The notes: generated by a model from the letters alone, not told the origin. Shown: positions 36,859 through 46,285, numbered from the stretch's first letter. The stretch is DNA of 64,000 nucleotides from Viridibacillus soli (GCF_016612995.1 NZ_JAEOAH010000003.1:186001-250000), one strand, 5' to 3'. Translations and numbers: made by a program.

Positions 36859-37515
36859 TTAATACAAAGAAGACAAAAATGCACTAAATGCTTTTCTAAA
36901 AGTATGCGCTTTTTTCTGAGAAAGGGGAATTACATTACCATTTTTCATCACGATTTCTTTACTCCCGATACATTCTACCCAATTTAAATTAACAACAAAG
37001 CTGACATAAGGGGGTTCAAAATAAAAATTCTCCACATTTAACCTAACGTCTCTCATTTTTAATTTTGTTTCATAATAGTTTAAAGTCGTTTTTACATATA
37101 CTTTACGATTTGAATATTCAAAGTAAACTATATCACTTATTTTCTCATGTTTCATTCCGTTATGTATTGGAATAGCAAGTACTTTTTCGATTAGGCCTAA
37201 CTCATCAAACCATTTCTGAATTGTACTTTCGTCCAGTGGGAACTTTAGATTAGTTATTACTATTCTCCTTTCTCTTATTAAAGCTTGTGATTGTTCTATT
37301 AATACTTCTTGCAATCTTGGTAGCTCTATTTTAAACACATCATCACTAACAGCGACTATGTCAAAGTTCAAAATCTGTTCCATCAGACTCTTTGTCTCAT
37401 GAAAACAAAATGTATTGATTTTATTCGTCTGATTTTGTAATGACTTAACTTTATGCCCCGCATCCTCTATGACAGAATCTTTAGGACCTAATAATGCTAC
37501 GTTTATAATCACCAA
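36859..37515 (-). CDS. LytTR-domain transcriptional regulator
   Basis: 218 aa. Residues ~118-218 match the LytTR DNA-binding domain of AgrA/VirR regulators: DIVYFEYSNRKVYVKT, YVSFVVNLNWVECI and EIVMKNGNVIPLSQ. The first ~115 residues occupy the receiver position, but I see no clear phospho-acceptor aspartate pattern, so it may not be a normal response regulator. No histidine kinase is adjacent. The next gene downstream encodes the aspartyl-protease-like protein, about 100 bases away. Confidence 0.8.
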   Translation of the reverse strand: MVIINVALLGPKDSVIEDAGHKVKSLQNQTNKINTFCFHETKSLMEQILNFDIVAVSDDVFKIELPRLQEVLIEQSQALIRERRIVITNLKFPLDESTIQKWFDELGLIEKVLAIPIHNGMKHEKISDIVYFEYSNRKVYVKTTLNYYETKLKMRDVRLNVENFYFEPPYVSFVVNLNWVECIGSKEIVMKNGNVIPLSQKKAHTFRKAFSAFLSSLY

Positions 37516-37599
37516 ATACTCATCTCCCTAAACTCAGTACTAAGTTCAACACTTAAATGCATAGTTCATCACCATAAATTTGCAGGTCTTATATTTGTA

Positions 37600-37908
37600 T
37601 CACACTTCTTTTCTGAATCTACCACCATTAGGGAATTCTAATAAACCTATCCTAATTTTAATAAACCCTTTTACGTTCCATAACCAATCTTTATTATGTT
37701 TGCTTATTCTTTGAAAAAAGCTCCTACTAGTTTTTCCTATGTAAATAAACGTTTCTTTTTTATCGTATACTCTTTGAATCGTATAAATGCCTGAATTTAT
37801 AGTTATATCCTTATTATAAAAACTATCGAGATTATATGATCCATACCATCTTATATGTACAATTATCATTAACTTATCCATACTTTTAAGGATAATTATA
37901 CTATACAA
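37600..37908 (-). CDS. GIY-YIG nuclease-domain protein, probably truncated
   Basis: 102 aa containing the GIY-YIG core: SGIYTIQRVYDKKETFIYIG followed by KTSRSFFQRISKHNK. The conserved Glu and Asn of the C-terminal half are missing: the frame ends soon after FPNGGRFRKEV. So it is likely a broken homing-endonuclease- or repair-type nuclease. Start codon uncertain (37908, or inner ATGs at codons 10 and 14). Confidence 0.55.
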   Translation of the reverse strand: MYSIIILKSMDKLMIIVHIRWYGSYNLDSFYNKDITINSGIYTIQRVYDKKETFIYIGKTSRSFFQRISKHNKDWLWNVKGFIKIRIGLLEFPNGGRFRKEV

Positions 37909-38046
37909 TAAATGAGTGTTTCTCTTATTTAGATGAATTCCTTCTTCATAAAAATGAACCCGTTAAAACCCAATAATAAAAAGAAGCCAAAAGCTCCTTT
38001 TTATATTATGCTTTTATTTCCCCCTTTCTAGTAAGCCCAGACCTCT

Positions 38047-38766
38047 TCAAATCCTTGCAAACCGCTCATAAACATTATTTAACGTTTGACATCCTAATTG
38101 CCTATCTTTCGCTACATATAGGCTACATAATTCTGCTGTTAACTTCGCATAACCTAATGTATGATGACTGTTCATCACTGATATACCGTGGTGATCACAT
38201 AAATCTTCTAGTTTCACTATGTTTGATTTTTGTTCTACAATTTTATATAGAAAGGAAGTATCCACAATTCAATGCTTAAAAGGTATGAGAAATAATTTTG
38301 AGCTTTCATATTGCATGACATTTCGTTCATGGTTGGCGGGATATGCTACAAGTGTACAGTCTTGCTTTAATGGAAGGAACTTAATGAGGACATCAGATAG
38401 ATTTGGTGCTTCTTTCATTTGATTGTTTGTTATACACGTTAGTTGAACAATTTCCTGGGGAATATGTACAAGTGAGTTAAAAATAACATCCGCTTGAATG
38501 GTATTCTCACACATTTTAATTGTATCAATTGAAAGTATGCCATCCCCTTTCTCTGGGAAAAAGGCCGAGTATTTCAGATTCATGCTTTCTTGATACATGC
38601 CATGTTGTTCCACTAAAAAATTACCTAGTGAACCAATGACCGTTTTTATATGCATGACATTCGCCATAAAACGTTCTATGAGTGCCGGATGGTTTAATTG
38701 ATATTGGTAAATAAACGGTTTCAATTCTTCAACATATGAATTTCTCCCTATTAAAACCTTTGCATC
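38047..38766 (-). pseudogene. DnaQ-like 3'-5' exonuclease, doubly inactivated
   Basis: DEDDh exonuclease family text in one frame: IVQLTCITNNQMKEAPNLSD, LVAYPANHERN, then an in-frame TGA immediately after PFKH, then IVDTSFLYKIVEQKSNIVKL, HHTLGYAKLTAELCSLYV and a stop at 38047. Both halves are in the same frame, so TGA is a single nonsense change (CGA to TGA would restore Arg). The catalytic DxE segment expected before FFPEKGDGILS is also missing, and no start codon is in frame upstream. Confidence 0.8.
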
Positions 38767-39022
38767 TTAAAAAATTTGTAAGTAACGAATGGATTCCCAG
38801 CTTTCACTTTCCATCCAGACTAGAAGCTGCCCTTTCCAAACATGCTTGGACTTACACCAAAGTGGTTTTGAACTCATCACCTTTCAGGTCAAATCCGCCG
38901 CCGTAGAATAAGCCCGGTTTACCAACTAGAGCTAGTTCTGGAGTAAAAGAATCCATTTTGAACAAAGTTTGATCAAAATGAATTCTATATTAATAATAAT
39001 TTAGTACGTCATTTTCTTATCC

Positions 39023-39607
39023 TTAAACAAATCCCATATGGTCTTTCACATGATTGACGTTCTCTTTAGAAGTCAACATTTCAAGTAGTACAAAGGCAAC
39101 GTCAAAAGCCGTACCTGGATTTGATGATGTGATAATATGTCCATCTCGAACAATTCGCTCATCTTTTACATTTGCACCAAAGTTCTTTAGTTGCTCTTTT
39201 CTGATACTTGTTGGATGGTTGTAGGTAGTAGCATTTCTACCTTCAAGAATGCCACTCTTACCAAGAGTAAGCGATGCAACACAGATACTTGCAATTGGTT
39301 TTTGTTTTTCATGAAAATACCTTATCACATTTAAAAAAGGCTCACTAAATGCATCGTCATAAAAACCAGCTTCTTCAAATCCTCCAGGAATCGCAAGTGC
39401 ATCATATTCCTCTAATAGAATTTCATCGATTGTTTTTTCAGGTACAACAGTGAAATTCCATGTACAAGTTAATTTTTCTCGAAGGCCTACTGTCACGACC
39501 TCCGTCGAACCATCACCTTCCCATTTATTCCAACCCAACACATCTGTAAAAACACTTGCTTCTACTGCTTCAAAACCATCAGCTAACAGTAATAATACTT
39601 TTTTCAT
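39023..39607 (-). CDS. DJ-1/PfpI-family protein
   Basis: 194-aa class I glutamine-amidotransferase-like protein. KKVLLLLADGFEAVEASVF opens the Rossmann core. The nucleophile elbow is SICVAS with Cys109, with HPTS and the SSNPGTAFDVAFVLLE block after it. Members are deglycases, chaperones or peptidases; the reaction here is open. ATG at 39607 follows AAGGAGGCG. It is divergent from an Lrp regulator, which may control it. Confidence 0.9.
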   Translation of the reverse strand: MKKVLLLLADGFEAVEASVFTDVLGWNKWEGDGSTEVVTVGLREKLTCTWNFTVVPEKTIDEILLEEYDALAIPGGFEEAGFYDDAFSEPFLNVIRYFHEKQKPIASICVASLTLGKSGILEGRNATTYNHPTSIRKEQLKNFGANVKDERIVRDGHIITSSNPGTAFDVAFVLLEMLTSKENVNHVKDHMGFV

Positions 39608-39748
39608 TTCACCAATCGCCTCCTTATGTTTAATTTTATTAAAGTAAAGAGAATTGTTATATAGTATTAGAAAGAACATTCGTTTATTTAACTTTAAATT
39701 ATAAAGAATTTAGGTTAATCTAACTAATAAAAAAAGGTGCTGATGATT

Positions 39749-40186
39749 ATGGATCATATAGACAAAGAAATTGTAAAAGAATTGCAACTGAATGCCAAAA
39801 TTTCAATGAAAGAATTGGCAGAGGTCGTTCACTTATCTTCTCCGGCCGTAATTGAACGAGTTCGTAAGCTTGAAGAGCAACAAGTAATCGTTGGCTATCA
39901 TGCTCATATTGATTTCAAAAAAATAGATCGTCATATTAGTGCTATTATTTTGTTTGAGTCAAAAGACTGTAAAGCATTAACAAATTTTTGTCATAACCAC
40001 CCAGATGTATTGGAATGTTACCGAGTAGCAGGAGAAATAAGCTATATTGTAAAACTAGCAACGCATTCCGTTGAAAGTTTAGAAAAATTTATCGATGCAT
40101 CAATGCCTTATGGTACCCCCTCCACTAATATCGTGTTATCTTCACACGAAAAAAATGTAATTGAACCATTTCCAGTGGAAGATTAA
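39749..40186 (+). CDS. Lrp/AsnC-family regulator
   Basis: 145-aa feast/famine regulator. N-terminal HTH: DKEIVKELQLNAKISMKELA then HLSSPAVIERVRKLEEQ. A RAM effector-binding domain occupies residues 70-140. ATG at 39749 is chosen (AGGTG 9 bases upstream); earlier GTG/ATG codons are in frame. It is transcribed away from the DJ-1 gene, with a short shared intergenic region where it could act on both. Confidence 0.92.
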   Translation: MDHIDKEIVKELQLNAKISMKELAEVVHLSSPAVIERVRKLEEQQVIVGYHAHIDFKKIDRHISAIILFESKDCKALTNFCHNHPDVLECYRVAGEISYIVKLATHSVESLEKFIDASMPYGTPSTNIVLSSHEKNVIEPFPVED

Positions 40187-40236
40187 CAAAAGAAAAACGA
40201 CATACTTAATATCCTTTCATACAACAAAACAAAGCC

Positions 40237-40259
40237 CCCTTGCATACATCATGCAAGGG
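40237..40259. terminator. Hairpin after lrp-like gene
   Basis: Nine-base arms cccttgcat / atgcaaggg with a 5-base loop. Confidence 0.5.
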
Positions 40260-40318
40260 AACATAAATTATCATTCTTAATGGATTTTGATAACAGTACG
40301 TAGCACAGAATCTAAAAT

Positions 40319-40346
40319 AGACTTGTTAATAACCCTTAACAAGTCT
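40319..40346 (-). terminator. Terminator of the XRE/DUF2975 operon
   Basis: Eleven-base perfect arms agacttgttaa / ttaacaagtct, with TCTATTTT on the minus strand. Confidence 0.6.
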
Positions 40347-40397
40347 ATCTCAAATTTCTTATTAAACTAAAGCCATCGATAGTTGAACAAGATTTAT

Positions 40398-40607
40398 TCA
40401 TACGTCACTTCTGTATTCTAGAATATCACCAGGTTGACAGTCTAAAGCCTTACATATTGCCTCTAAAGTTGAAAACCTAATGGCTTTTGCCTTTCCATTT
40501 TTCAATATAGAAAGGTTAGCCATCGTTATTCCAACTCGCTCTGAAAGTTCTGTTACGCTCATTTTTCTTTTCGCTAACATCACATCAATATTGATTATTA
40601 TAGCCAT
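40398..40607 (-). CDS. XRE-family HTH regulator (YozG-like)
   Basis: 69-aa Cro/CI-type DNA-binding protein: KRKMSVTELSERVGITMANL then ILKNGKAKAIRFSTLEAICK and CQPGDILEYR. This short form is usually encoded directly after a DUF2975 membrane protein, as here (9-base gap). Probably represses its own operon; the signal may come through the membrane partner. Confidence 0.9.
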   Translation of the reverse strand: MAIIINIDVMLAKRKMSVTELSERVGITMANLSILKNGKAKAIRFSTLEAICKALDCQPGDILEYRSDV

Positions 40608-40616
40608 TTTATCACC

Positions 40617-41093
40617 TCAGACTGTCAAATCATTCTCAGATTTTAATTCCAGTGCACTTTTTAACAGTCCCTGAAGAACAGCAGTGAAGAGTAAAATAAC
40701 TAGAGTTGCAAAAATGATTACAACACCAATGACACCTATTCCTGGATGCAAAGCGTTTTTTGATACAAGTAAAAATAGCCCTATTACATATAAGATAATG
40801 ATTGTAATTGCGCAGTATTTTATATATTTTAATGAAATTACAGCTAAATCAGAAAAAGCATTTTTACTTTCAATATATTTTAAAAGTTCCAATGTTTCAT
40901 ACAAAGCAAGAAAAAACGGTATTGCTGTTGCATATAAACCTAAAAGAACAGGAAATCTCAAAGAAGCATATTCTGGAAACGCTTCTGCTGTATCTCTTGC
41001 CAATCCCGGTAACCAAAATACACACAATGCAAGGATTATAATCCCAATACTAAAAATAGCTACCTTTAAAAAAGTTATTGTTCCTTGTTTCAT
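40617..41093 (-). CDS. DUF2975 membrane protein
   Basis: About 158 aa with four membrane spans (FLKVAIFSIGIIILALCVFW first; a last hydrophobic span LVILLFTAVLQGLL). The conserved PFFLALYETLELLKYIESKN segment is typical of DUF2975. ATG at 41093 has GAGGTG upstream; the longer frame to 41105 is less likely. Forms an operon with the XRE regulator. Confidence 0.85.
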   Translation of the reverse strand: MKQGTITFLKVAIFSIGIIILALCVFWLPGLARDTAEAFPEYASLRFPVLLGLYATAIPFFLALYETLELLKYIESKNAFSDLAVISLKYIKYCAITIIILYVIGLFLLVSKNALHPGIGVIGVVIIFATLVILLFTAVLQGLLKSALELKSENDLTV

Positions 41094-41440
41094 AAAGCAC
41101 CTCACTTTTTTATCGTTATTTTTATTATAACCTCAAATTTATCGTTTTCTAACAAATTTTTATCGTTTTAATTATCATTTGATTATAAATAAAGATTATA
41201 ACAGCTTATACAAAACGCTCCCGTTAAATTCAATTCATTAAATTTAACTATGTTTTTATAAATGACGCCTGAAGTAACCTGTCCGTTACTTTTATAACAA
41301 TTGAGCAAATTCGTTACTCTATACATAAGCATTCCCAAACTCATCTTTAATCGTAAATAAAAGCTGAACTAATATGAAATAATTAGTTCAGCCTTAAATT
41401 CTCATTTAAAATGTTACACATTAAAAATAATATGTTGTTA
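41094..41440. other. Intergenic region
   Basis: No gene. One hairpin with 11-base arms gctgaactaat / attagttcagc (41363-41392). Leads into mobile repeat copy 3. Confidence 0.4.
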
Positions 41441-41696
41441 CAGGTGTGTAAATTAGGAAAATATTAGGTTGTTATTTGCCGTTGAAATGGGTTTTTTATG
41501 TGCAATACTAACGTATGTTACTACATTTTTTAATTGATTGTCGACTCCTGCGGGAAATGCAAGCGTACCGAGACCTTGTACGGAGCGTAGCGAAGGAAGC
41601 GGCTCGGTGCTTGCCCGTGGAAAGCGAGCATCCCGTAGCGGAAATCAACCTACCACTTCATCAATAATGGTTAAAATTGGTTAATTAACATACCTG
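41441..41696 (+). repeat. GC-cored mobile repeat, copy 3
   Basis: 256 bases from caggtgtgtaaattagga to acatacctg, same orientation as copy 2 and nearly identical in the core (gagcgtagcgaaggaagcgg). It lacks the short agcggagggtgctcg segment present in copy 2. Confidence 0.87.
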
Positions 41697-41760
41697 ATGT
41701 TGTTAGGTACTTTCTTTTTTATAGGTTCAAGTTGTCACCTTCTATTTTGAAGAGGCATAC

Positions 41761-42603
41761 TCAATGATCAAAAGAAGTCGCAATCTCTAGAGCGACCATT
41801 GGATCTTTTACTTGGTCAATTGTATAAACGATATTTTCTTTTTGCCAAATAATTCTGTTACCTAATTTTTCTACGTCAATATGAACCAGACCATTTGGTT
41901 TCGGAATAGGGAGAGTATGGGTTTCCAAAAATTCTGTCGCTTCATGAGCCAACTTCTCCCCTTCCTTCACATCCGTTGTTCGTGCACGGGCAGTAAGTGC
42001 CCAACGACCTTCGTTCCAACTAGTAAATATTGAGCCTGCACCAGCATCCTGGTAACCTTTAATACCATATCCCAGATCAACTGCTTCTCCGCCTAACTTG
42101 CTAAAATCTTCAAACCCAACTTGTTCACTTGCCTCAGTCAAACTGTCGTACTTTTTAACACTTATTCGAGCGATCACTGTTACCGCTTTATTCTTTTTCA
42201 ACAATTTATTATTAATTGATATCGACTCATTACTTTTGAAAAAAACAACTTCATAATGATTAGCAGCTGATTTAGTCGTTGCTGTTAAATGTTTACCTTT
42301 CTCTAAAGGTAGTTGGCTTGGCAGTATTTTAGATAAATTGGTTTTCAATTGTGTTTTTATAACCTTTAATACTTCATCTTGTGTCAGTATATGATTGGTT
42401 CGCTCACTCTCATTTTTAGAAGTACCCTTTTGATCATTGTTCTCTATGTTATCTTTATTAACATTACTTGTTTGGTTCATTTCGGCTTGAGTATTGTTCT
42501 CACTTGTCTGTTCATTCTGCTTTACTTCTCCGCTGTCACTAGAACAGGCACTTAGTAAACTTAAAGCAAGAAGTGGAGATAGAACTCGTACAACTGTTTT
42601 CAT
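41761..42603 (-). CDS. Lipoprotein, unknown function
   Basis: 280 aa. Lipobox LLSAC with Cys20, then a 50-residue Asn/Gln/Ser-rich linker (for example NTQAEMNQTSNVNKDN), then a folded domain from about residue 72 with several beta strands and LPIPKPNGLVHIDVEKLGNR. No family recognised. Probably displayed on the outer membrane face with the domain held away by the linker. Confidence 0.75.
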   Translation of the reverse strand: MKTVVRVLSPLLALSLLSACSSDSGEVKQNEQTSENNTQAEMNQTSNVNKDNIENNDQKGTSKNESERTNHILTQDEVLKVIKTQLKTNLSKILPSQLPLEKGKHLTATTKSAANHYEVVFFKSNESISINNKLLKKNKAVTVIARISVKKYDSLTEASEQVGFEDFSKLGGEAVDLGYGIKGYQDAGAGSIFTSWNEGRWALTARARTTDVKEGEKLAHEATEFLETHTLPIPKPNGLVHIDVEKLGNRIIWQKENIVYTIDQVKDPMVALEIATSFDH

Positions 42604-42961
42604 TTAAATCTTCCTTTCTTTACTGGCGTTACTACCCTTATTATATATGGTTTTTCCTTCATTCTAAAAACTAAAAAATTTGAAGATGAATTAAAAATCT
42701 CTACTTTCCATTATTAGACCAGCTGCAAATTCACTATTGTAACACAATAGTTATCATGCTTTTCTAAACTTATTGATATTACAGTACTTGAAATCTTGAA
42801 TCGCTCCTCATCCAGAAGTTGTTTGGTCCTTTTCAAAGTTTCAAATACCTCTATTATAAATGGAATATTCTAAATATTATAAATATAACTATCAGAAGAA
42901 TAAAATAATCATAATGTTCATATTAATCTATATCTCTCATTAGTGAAAGGAGCATATTAAG
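42604..42961. other. Intergenic region between divergent genes
   Basis: About 360 AT-rich bases between the lipoprotein and esterase genes, presumably holding both promoters. Nothing else recognised. Confidence 0.4.
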
Positions 42962-43918
42962 ATGGCATTAACGCCAAAAGTAAAGTTACTTCTAGAGCAG
43001 TTGGAAAAATCAGGTACTCCAGAGATTCATGAATTAAGTCCAGTGGAGGCAAGAAGCTATTTTACTATTGAGGACTTAGCGGGTAAACGCGTAGAATTGG
43101 AGAGCGTGATCAATCAGACACTTCATACGAATGTAGGTGAAGTGCCTGTTCGAATATATACGCCAATTAAAAGTAGTGAGGCACTACCTGTTTTTGTTTA
43201 TTATCATGGTGGGGGTTGGGTTATAGGTAATCTAGACACTGCAGATATTCCTTGCCGTCAGATTGCTGCCGAGTCGAAGAGTGTAGTCGTCTCAGTTGAC
43301 TATCGATTAGCGCCAGAAAGTAAATTCCCTGCAGCAATTGATGATAGCTACGCTGTTATCGAATGGTTAATAGACAATGCAGAAAAATTAAATATCGATG
43401 CAACTAGAATCGCAGTTGGTGGTGATAGTGCTGGTGGCAATATCGCGGCCGTTGTATCTTTGAAGGCACGAAATCATGGCGTAAACTCCATCATTCAGCA
43501 AGTCTTGTTATATCCAGTGACAGATTATAATTTAAATACGGATTCTTACTTGGACTTTGCTGAAGGTTACTTCCTAACCAAAGAGACGATGCAATGGTTT
43601 TGGAATCATTATTTAAGAGATGAAAGCGATGGGGAAAATCCTGACGTATCCCCCCTTAAAGCTACAGATTTAACTAATTTACCTCCTGCATTAATCATTA
43701 CAGCTGAGTATGATCCTTTAAGAGATGAAGGTGAAGCCTATGCAAAGAAATTACAAGAAGCGAACATCCCTGTTCAGTTAAAACGATACGATGGTGTCAT
43801 CCACGGATTCTTTTCGATGGCAGGACTGCTAGAAGAAGGTGCGGACGCCATTAAGCTCGTATCTACTACGTTGAGTAAAGCATTCCACAACACCTCAAAA
43901 GATAGCCTAATCAAATAA
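42962..43918 (+). CDS. HSL-family alpha/beta-hydrolase (esterase)
   Basis: 318-aa esterase/lipase of the hormone-sensitive-lipase family. The oxyanion motif HGGG is at 82-85. Nucleophile Ser156 is in GGDSAGG, catalytic Asp251 in EYDPLRDEG and His281 in GVIHGFF. Likely hydrolyses short-chain esters in the cytoplasm; the natural substrate is unknown. ATG follows AAAGGAG. A terminator lies 50 bases after the stop. Confidence 0.95.
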   Translation: MALTPKVKLLLEQLEKSGTPEIHELSPVEARSYFTIEDLAGKRVELESVINQTLHTNVGEVPVRIYTPIKSSEALPVFVYYHGGGWVIGNLDTADIPCRQIAAESKSVVVSVDYRLAPESKFPAAIDDSYAVIEWLIDNAEKLNIDATRIAVGGDSAGGNIAAVVSLKARNHGVNSIIQQVLLYPVTDYNLNTDSYLDFAEGYFLTKETMQWFWNHYLRDESDGENPDVSPLKATDLTNLPPALIITAEYDPLRDEGEAYAKKLQEANIPVQLKRYDGVIHGFFSMAGLLEEGADAIKLVSTTLSKAFHNTSKDSLIK

Positions 43919-43968
43919 GAGTCATATGATGTTTAATAGATTAAAACCTTAAAAGAAGCTTTTTTACC

Positions 43969-44002
43969 GGTTCACACATCCTGCATGCTGTGAACCTTTT
44001 TT
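43969..44002 (+). terminator. Terminator of esterase gene
   Basis: Eight-base arms ggttcaca / tgtgaacc followed by TTTTTT. Confidence 0.75.
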
Positions 44003-44120
44003 CGCTGAATCAAAGGTTTTGAACTTAGAAAGTGAGATTACATGCCCTTTTTTGAATCTATTGTTATTATAAAATCTTATTTCAAATAAAATTCGTATCT
44101 AATTATTAAACATATTTAAA

Positions 44121-44159
44121 AAGACAGGGGTTAAGCATGTTAGCACAGCTTAACCCCTG
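44121..44159 (-). terminator. Terminator of GyrI-DinB gene
   Basis: Twelve-base perfect arms caggggttaagc / gcttaacccctg, with TCTTTTT on the minus strand. Confidence 0.78.
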
Positions 44160-44162
44160 TTC

Positions 44163-45143
44163 TTATTTGACCTGATAATCTTGAGCATATTTACTATTGA
44201 AAAATTCAACGATTTGATTTTTATGATGGTGATCGTGCCATATAAAACTACTTATATAACTATAGATTGAAAAAGGTGATCCTGCATAAGGATCAATTTC
44301 CTCTCCATTTATTTTAAATTGCACAAAAAATTCGGCATCTGATTTGTTATTTAACTTCGCTACTAACTCTTTTCTTCCATTGATAAATTCATCTATTAAG
44401 CTTACTTCAGACACGCCCGATAAAGCATATTCAGATGCCTGATCATTTAATTTTTGAAATTCTATACTCTTAATATCTGCATCCTGTTTTATTCTTGGGA
44501 GTATTTCTTCTAGTACATAGCTATCCCAATATGCTAAGTGTGCAATAATTTCAGAGACGGACCATTTACCCTTTACAGTTGGTTCAAAAAAGTCCTTCTC
44601 AGGATAATCTTTCAAGCTTTCGACCCAATCTACTGCTAGTCCAAATTCAATGATCAATTCATCTTTTGATAACTGTTTCTTAATGGGAACATACAAATCT
44701 ACTTTGCATTTCCCCTCAGGATCATCTACTGGATTATTCAGACTAAATTCAAGGCTAATCTTATCATCTGCAACATAGTCACTTTGAGGTAACCAGTCCC
44801 CAAAAACGGCTTGATAAGCATTGACTAATTTATCGGGTGTATCATAGAAATGATAGAGAGCATAAAGTCCACCCGCTATTTTTTTAAACTGTACATCAGA
44901 ATGTTCTTCTTTTTTAAAATCCTCTGGTACGGTGATACATGCGTCATGGCGACATGATTCTGCTGCGACAAATTCAGGATTATCCAGAGACATTCCTATA
45001 TAATTTTGAGTAGGTGGAAATAGTCCATTTTTCGCTGCCCATTCCCCTAATTTGCCCCAATGATTACTAGGCTCGAAATAACTGCCAATATGCCTGATAT
45101 ATGCTACCTCATAGTCAGGGAGATTCTCAATTAATATATCCAT
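44163..45143 (-). CDS. GyrI-like / DinB-like fusion protein
   Basis: 326 aa. Residues 1-155 match the GyrI-like small-molecule-binding domain seen in AraC effector modules (LPDYEVAYIRHIGSYFEPSN, IAGGLYALYHFYDTPDKLVN). Residues 165-320 look like a DinB/ClbS four-helix domain (KWSVSEIIAHLAYWDSYVLE and WHDHHHKNQI), with His residues placed for metal binding. DinB-like proteins include metal-dependent thiol-transferases and ClbS, which neutralises colibactin. A ligand-binding plus hydrolase/transferase resistance protein is a reasonable inference. Monocistronic. Confidence 0.8.
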   Translation of the reverse strand: MDILIENLPDYEVAYIRHIGSYFEPSNHWGKLGEWAAKNGLFPPTQNYIGMSLDNPEFVAAESCRHDACITVPEDFKKEEHSDVQFKKIAGGLYALYHFYDTPDKLVNAYQAVFGDWLPQSDYVADDKISLEFSLNNPVDDPEGKCKVDLYVPIKKQLSKDELIIEFGLAVDWVESLKDYPEKDFFEPTVKGKWSVSEIIAHLAYWDSYVLEEILPRIKQDADIKSIEFQKLNDQASEYALSGVSEVSLIDEFINGRKELVAKLNNKSDAEFFVQFKINGEEIDPYAGSPFSIYSYISSFIWHDHHHKNQIVEFFNSKYAQDYQVK

Positions 45144-45267
45144 ATTCTAATCACTCCTAAAAATTCAACTTAACATTTAATTCTCTATTTTATATAATTA
45201 TCCTTTTTTCATAAATAAATTCAAATTAGAACTAAATTAGTAAGCTTAGCTCCATCAATTTCCCACA

Positions 45268-45567
45268 TTAAAATGGCTCGATCCAAAAACATGTTTGTAA
45301 CCAAATCGCTATGGAGTAATATAAGAGTATAGTCGTAAGCATACGAGGATTTTTTTCTATAAAAGGCATGATCTTTTTCCAACATACTACAATTAGAAAA
45401 AAGAGTATCATAATAGGTAAATACTCGGGAAACGCTAAAAATAAAGAAAAGTCACCTATGCTAATGATCACTTCGACCAGTATGAAATAGAAAGCTACCA
45501 TCGCTTGCTGATAATATTGCTGTTTTTTGAATATTATATTATGTAGAAATAGCCGTATTTTTTTCAT
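45268..45567 (-). CDS. Small membrane protein, 99 aa
   Basis: Three membrane segments (MVAFYFILVEVIISI, LPIMILFFLIVVCWKK, LTTILLYYSIAIWLQTCFW). No family recognised. Lies downstream of the ABC-2 exporter remnants and may once have belonged to that operon, but a terminator separates them. Confidence 0.55.
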   Translation of the reverse strand: MKKIRLFLHNIIFKKQQYYQQAMVAFYFILVEVIISIGDFSLFLAFPEYLPIMILFFLIVVCWKKIMPFIEKNPRMLTTILLYYSIAIWLQTCFWIEPF

Positions 45568-45621
45568 TGAACACCCCTATAAATAAAGTTAATAAATCCA
45601 GAAAACGGTTAATTTATATTT

Positions 45622-45660
45622 AAATAAAGGGCATTCTCCTCTAATGAGATGCCCCTTATT
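45622..45660 (-). terminator. Terminator of the ABC-2 operon
   Basis: Arms aaataaagggcat / atgccccttatt (one mismatch) around a short loop, ending 3 bases after the permease stop. Confidence 0.6.
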
Positions 45661-45662
45661 AT

Positions 45663-46285
45663 TTACAAATCCTTTTTCTCATATAATATAATGCAAATTC
45701 GGTATGAAAGATACAGCACTACAAGTGCAATCGCTGGTACAGAAAGAAAGTAAAAGATGGATGGTACCTCTTCTGCTGTTATCAATACGAGTAATAAGTA
45801 AAATGCAGAAGCCCCTATCAGGATCATCATAACGACAATGACCCACTGCGCACTTTGGGTACTTTTGTTAATAGCTACTGGTAGGAAAAATACCAGGATA
45901 ATCATAAATACACCATAGCTTGAAGCAATTATGGAGGTGATTAAAAGGTTGATATCTCTCCGCTCCACATATTTAGGATGAATGCTAATAAAAATGTGCT
46001 AATGTGCACTGCTGTAATAATCCAAAAAGCTATAATATAGCGTGATTTAACGTATATTTTACGAGAAATCGGAAATGTATTTGCGAACTTCTGCCAATTC
46101 GATTTTTCATCTAAACTGAAGATAATCAAAATGAAATAAATACTCATAAGAGGTAGCCCAAACACGGAAATTGCGAGTGGTCCTTCCTCTAAGGAACCAA
46201 TTATCATAATGACTAAAAAAGCTGCTACAATAAACCACCAATATTTCCTATTAATATACCAATCCTTCGCCAACAATCCCCTCAT
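45663..46285 (-). pseudogene. ABC-2 type permease, frameshifted
   Basis: Two overlapping frames together give one ~205-aa protein like its upstream paralogue: MRGLLAKDWYINRKYWWFIV to LAFILNMW in one frame, then ERRDINLLITSIIASSYGVF to YEKKDL in another, with the break near 45960. The N-terminus and the SNWQKFANTFPISRKIYV block match the paralogue block SNWGRFANTIPVKLHQHI. One frameshift is enough to explain it. Six membrane spans in the restored protein. Confidence 0.7.
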
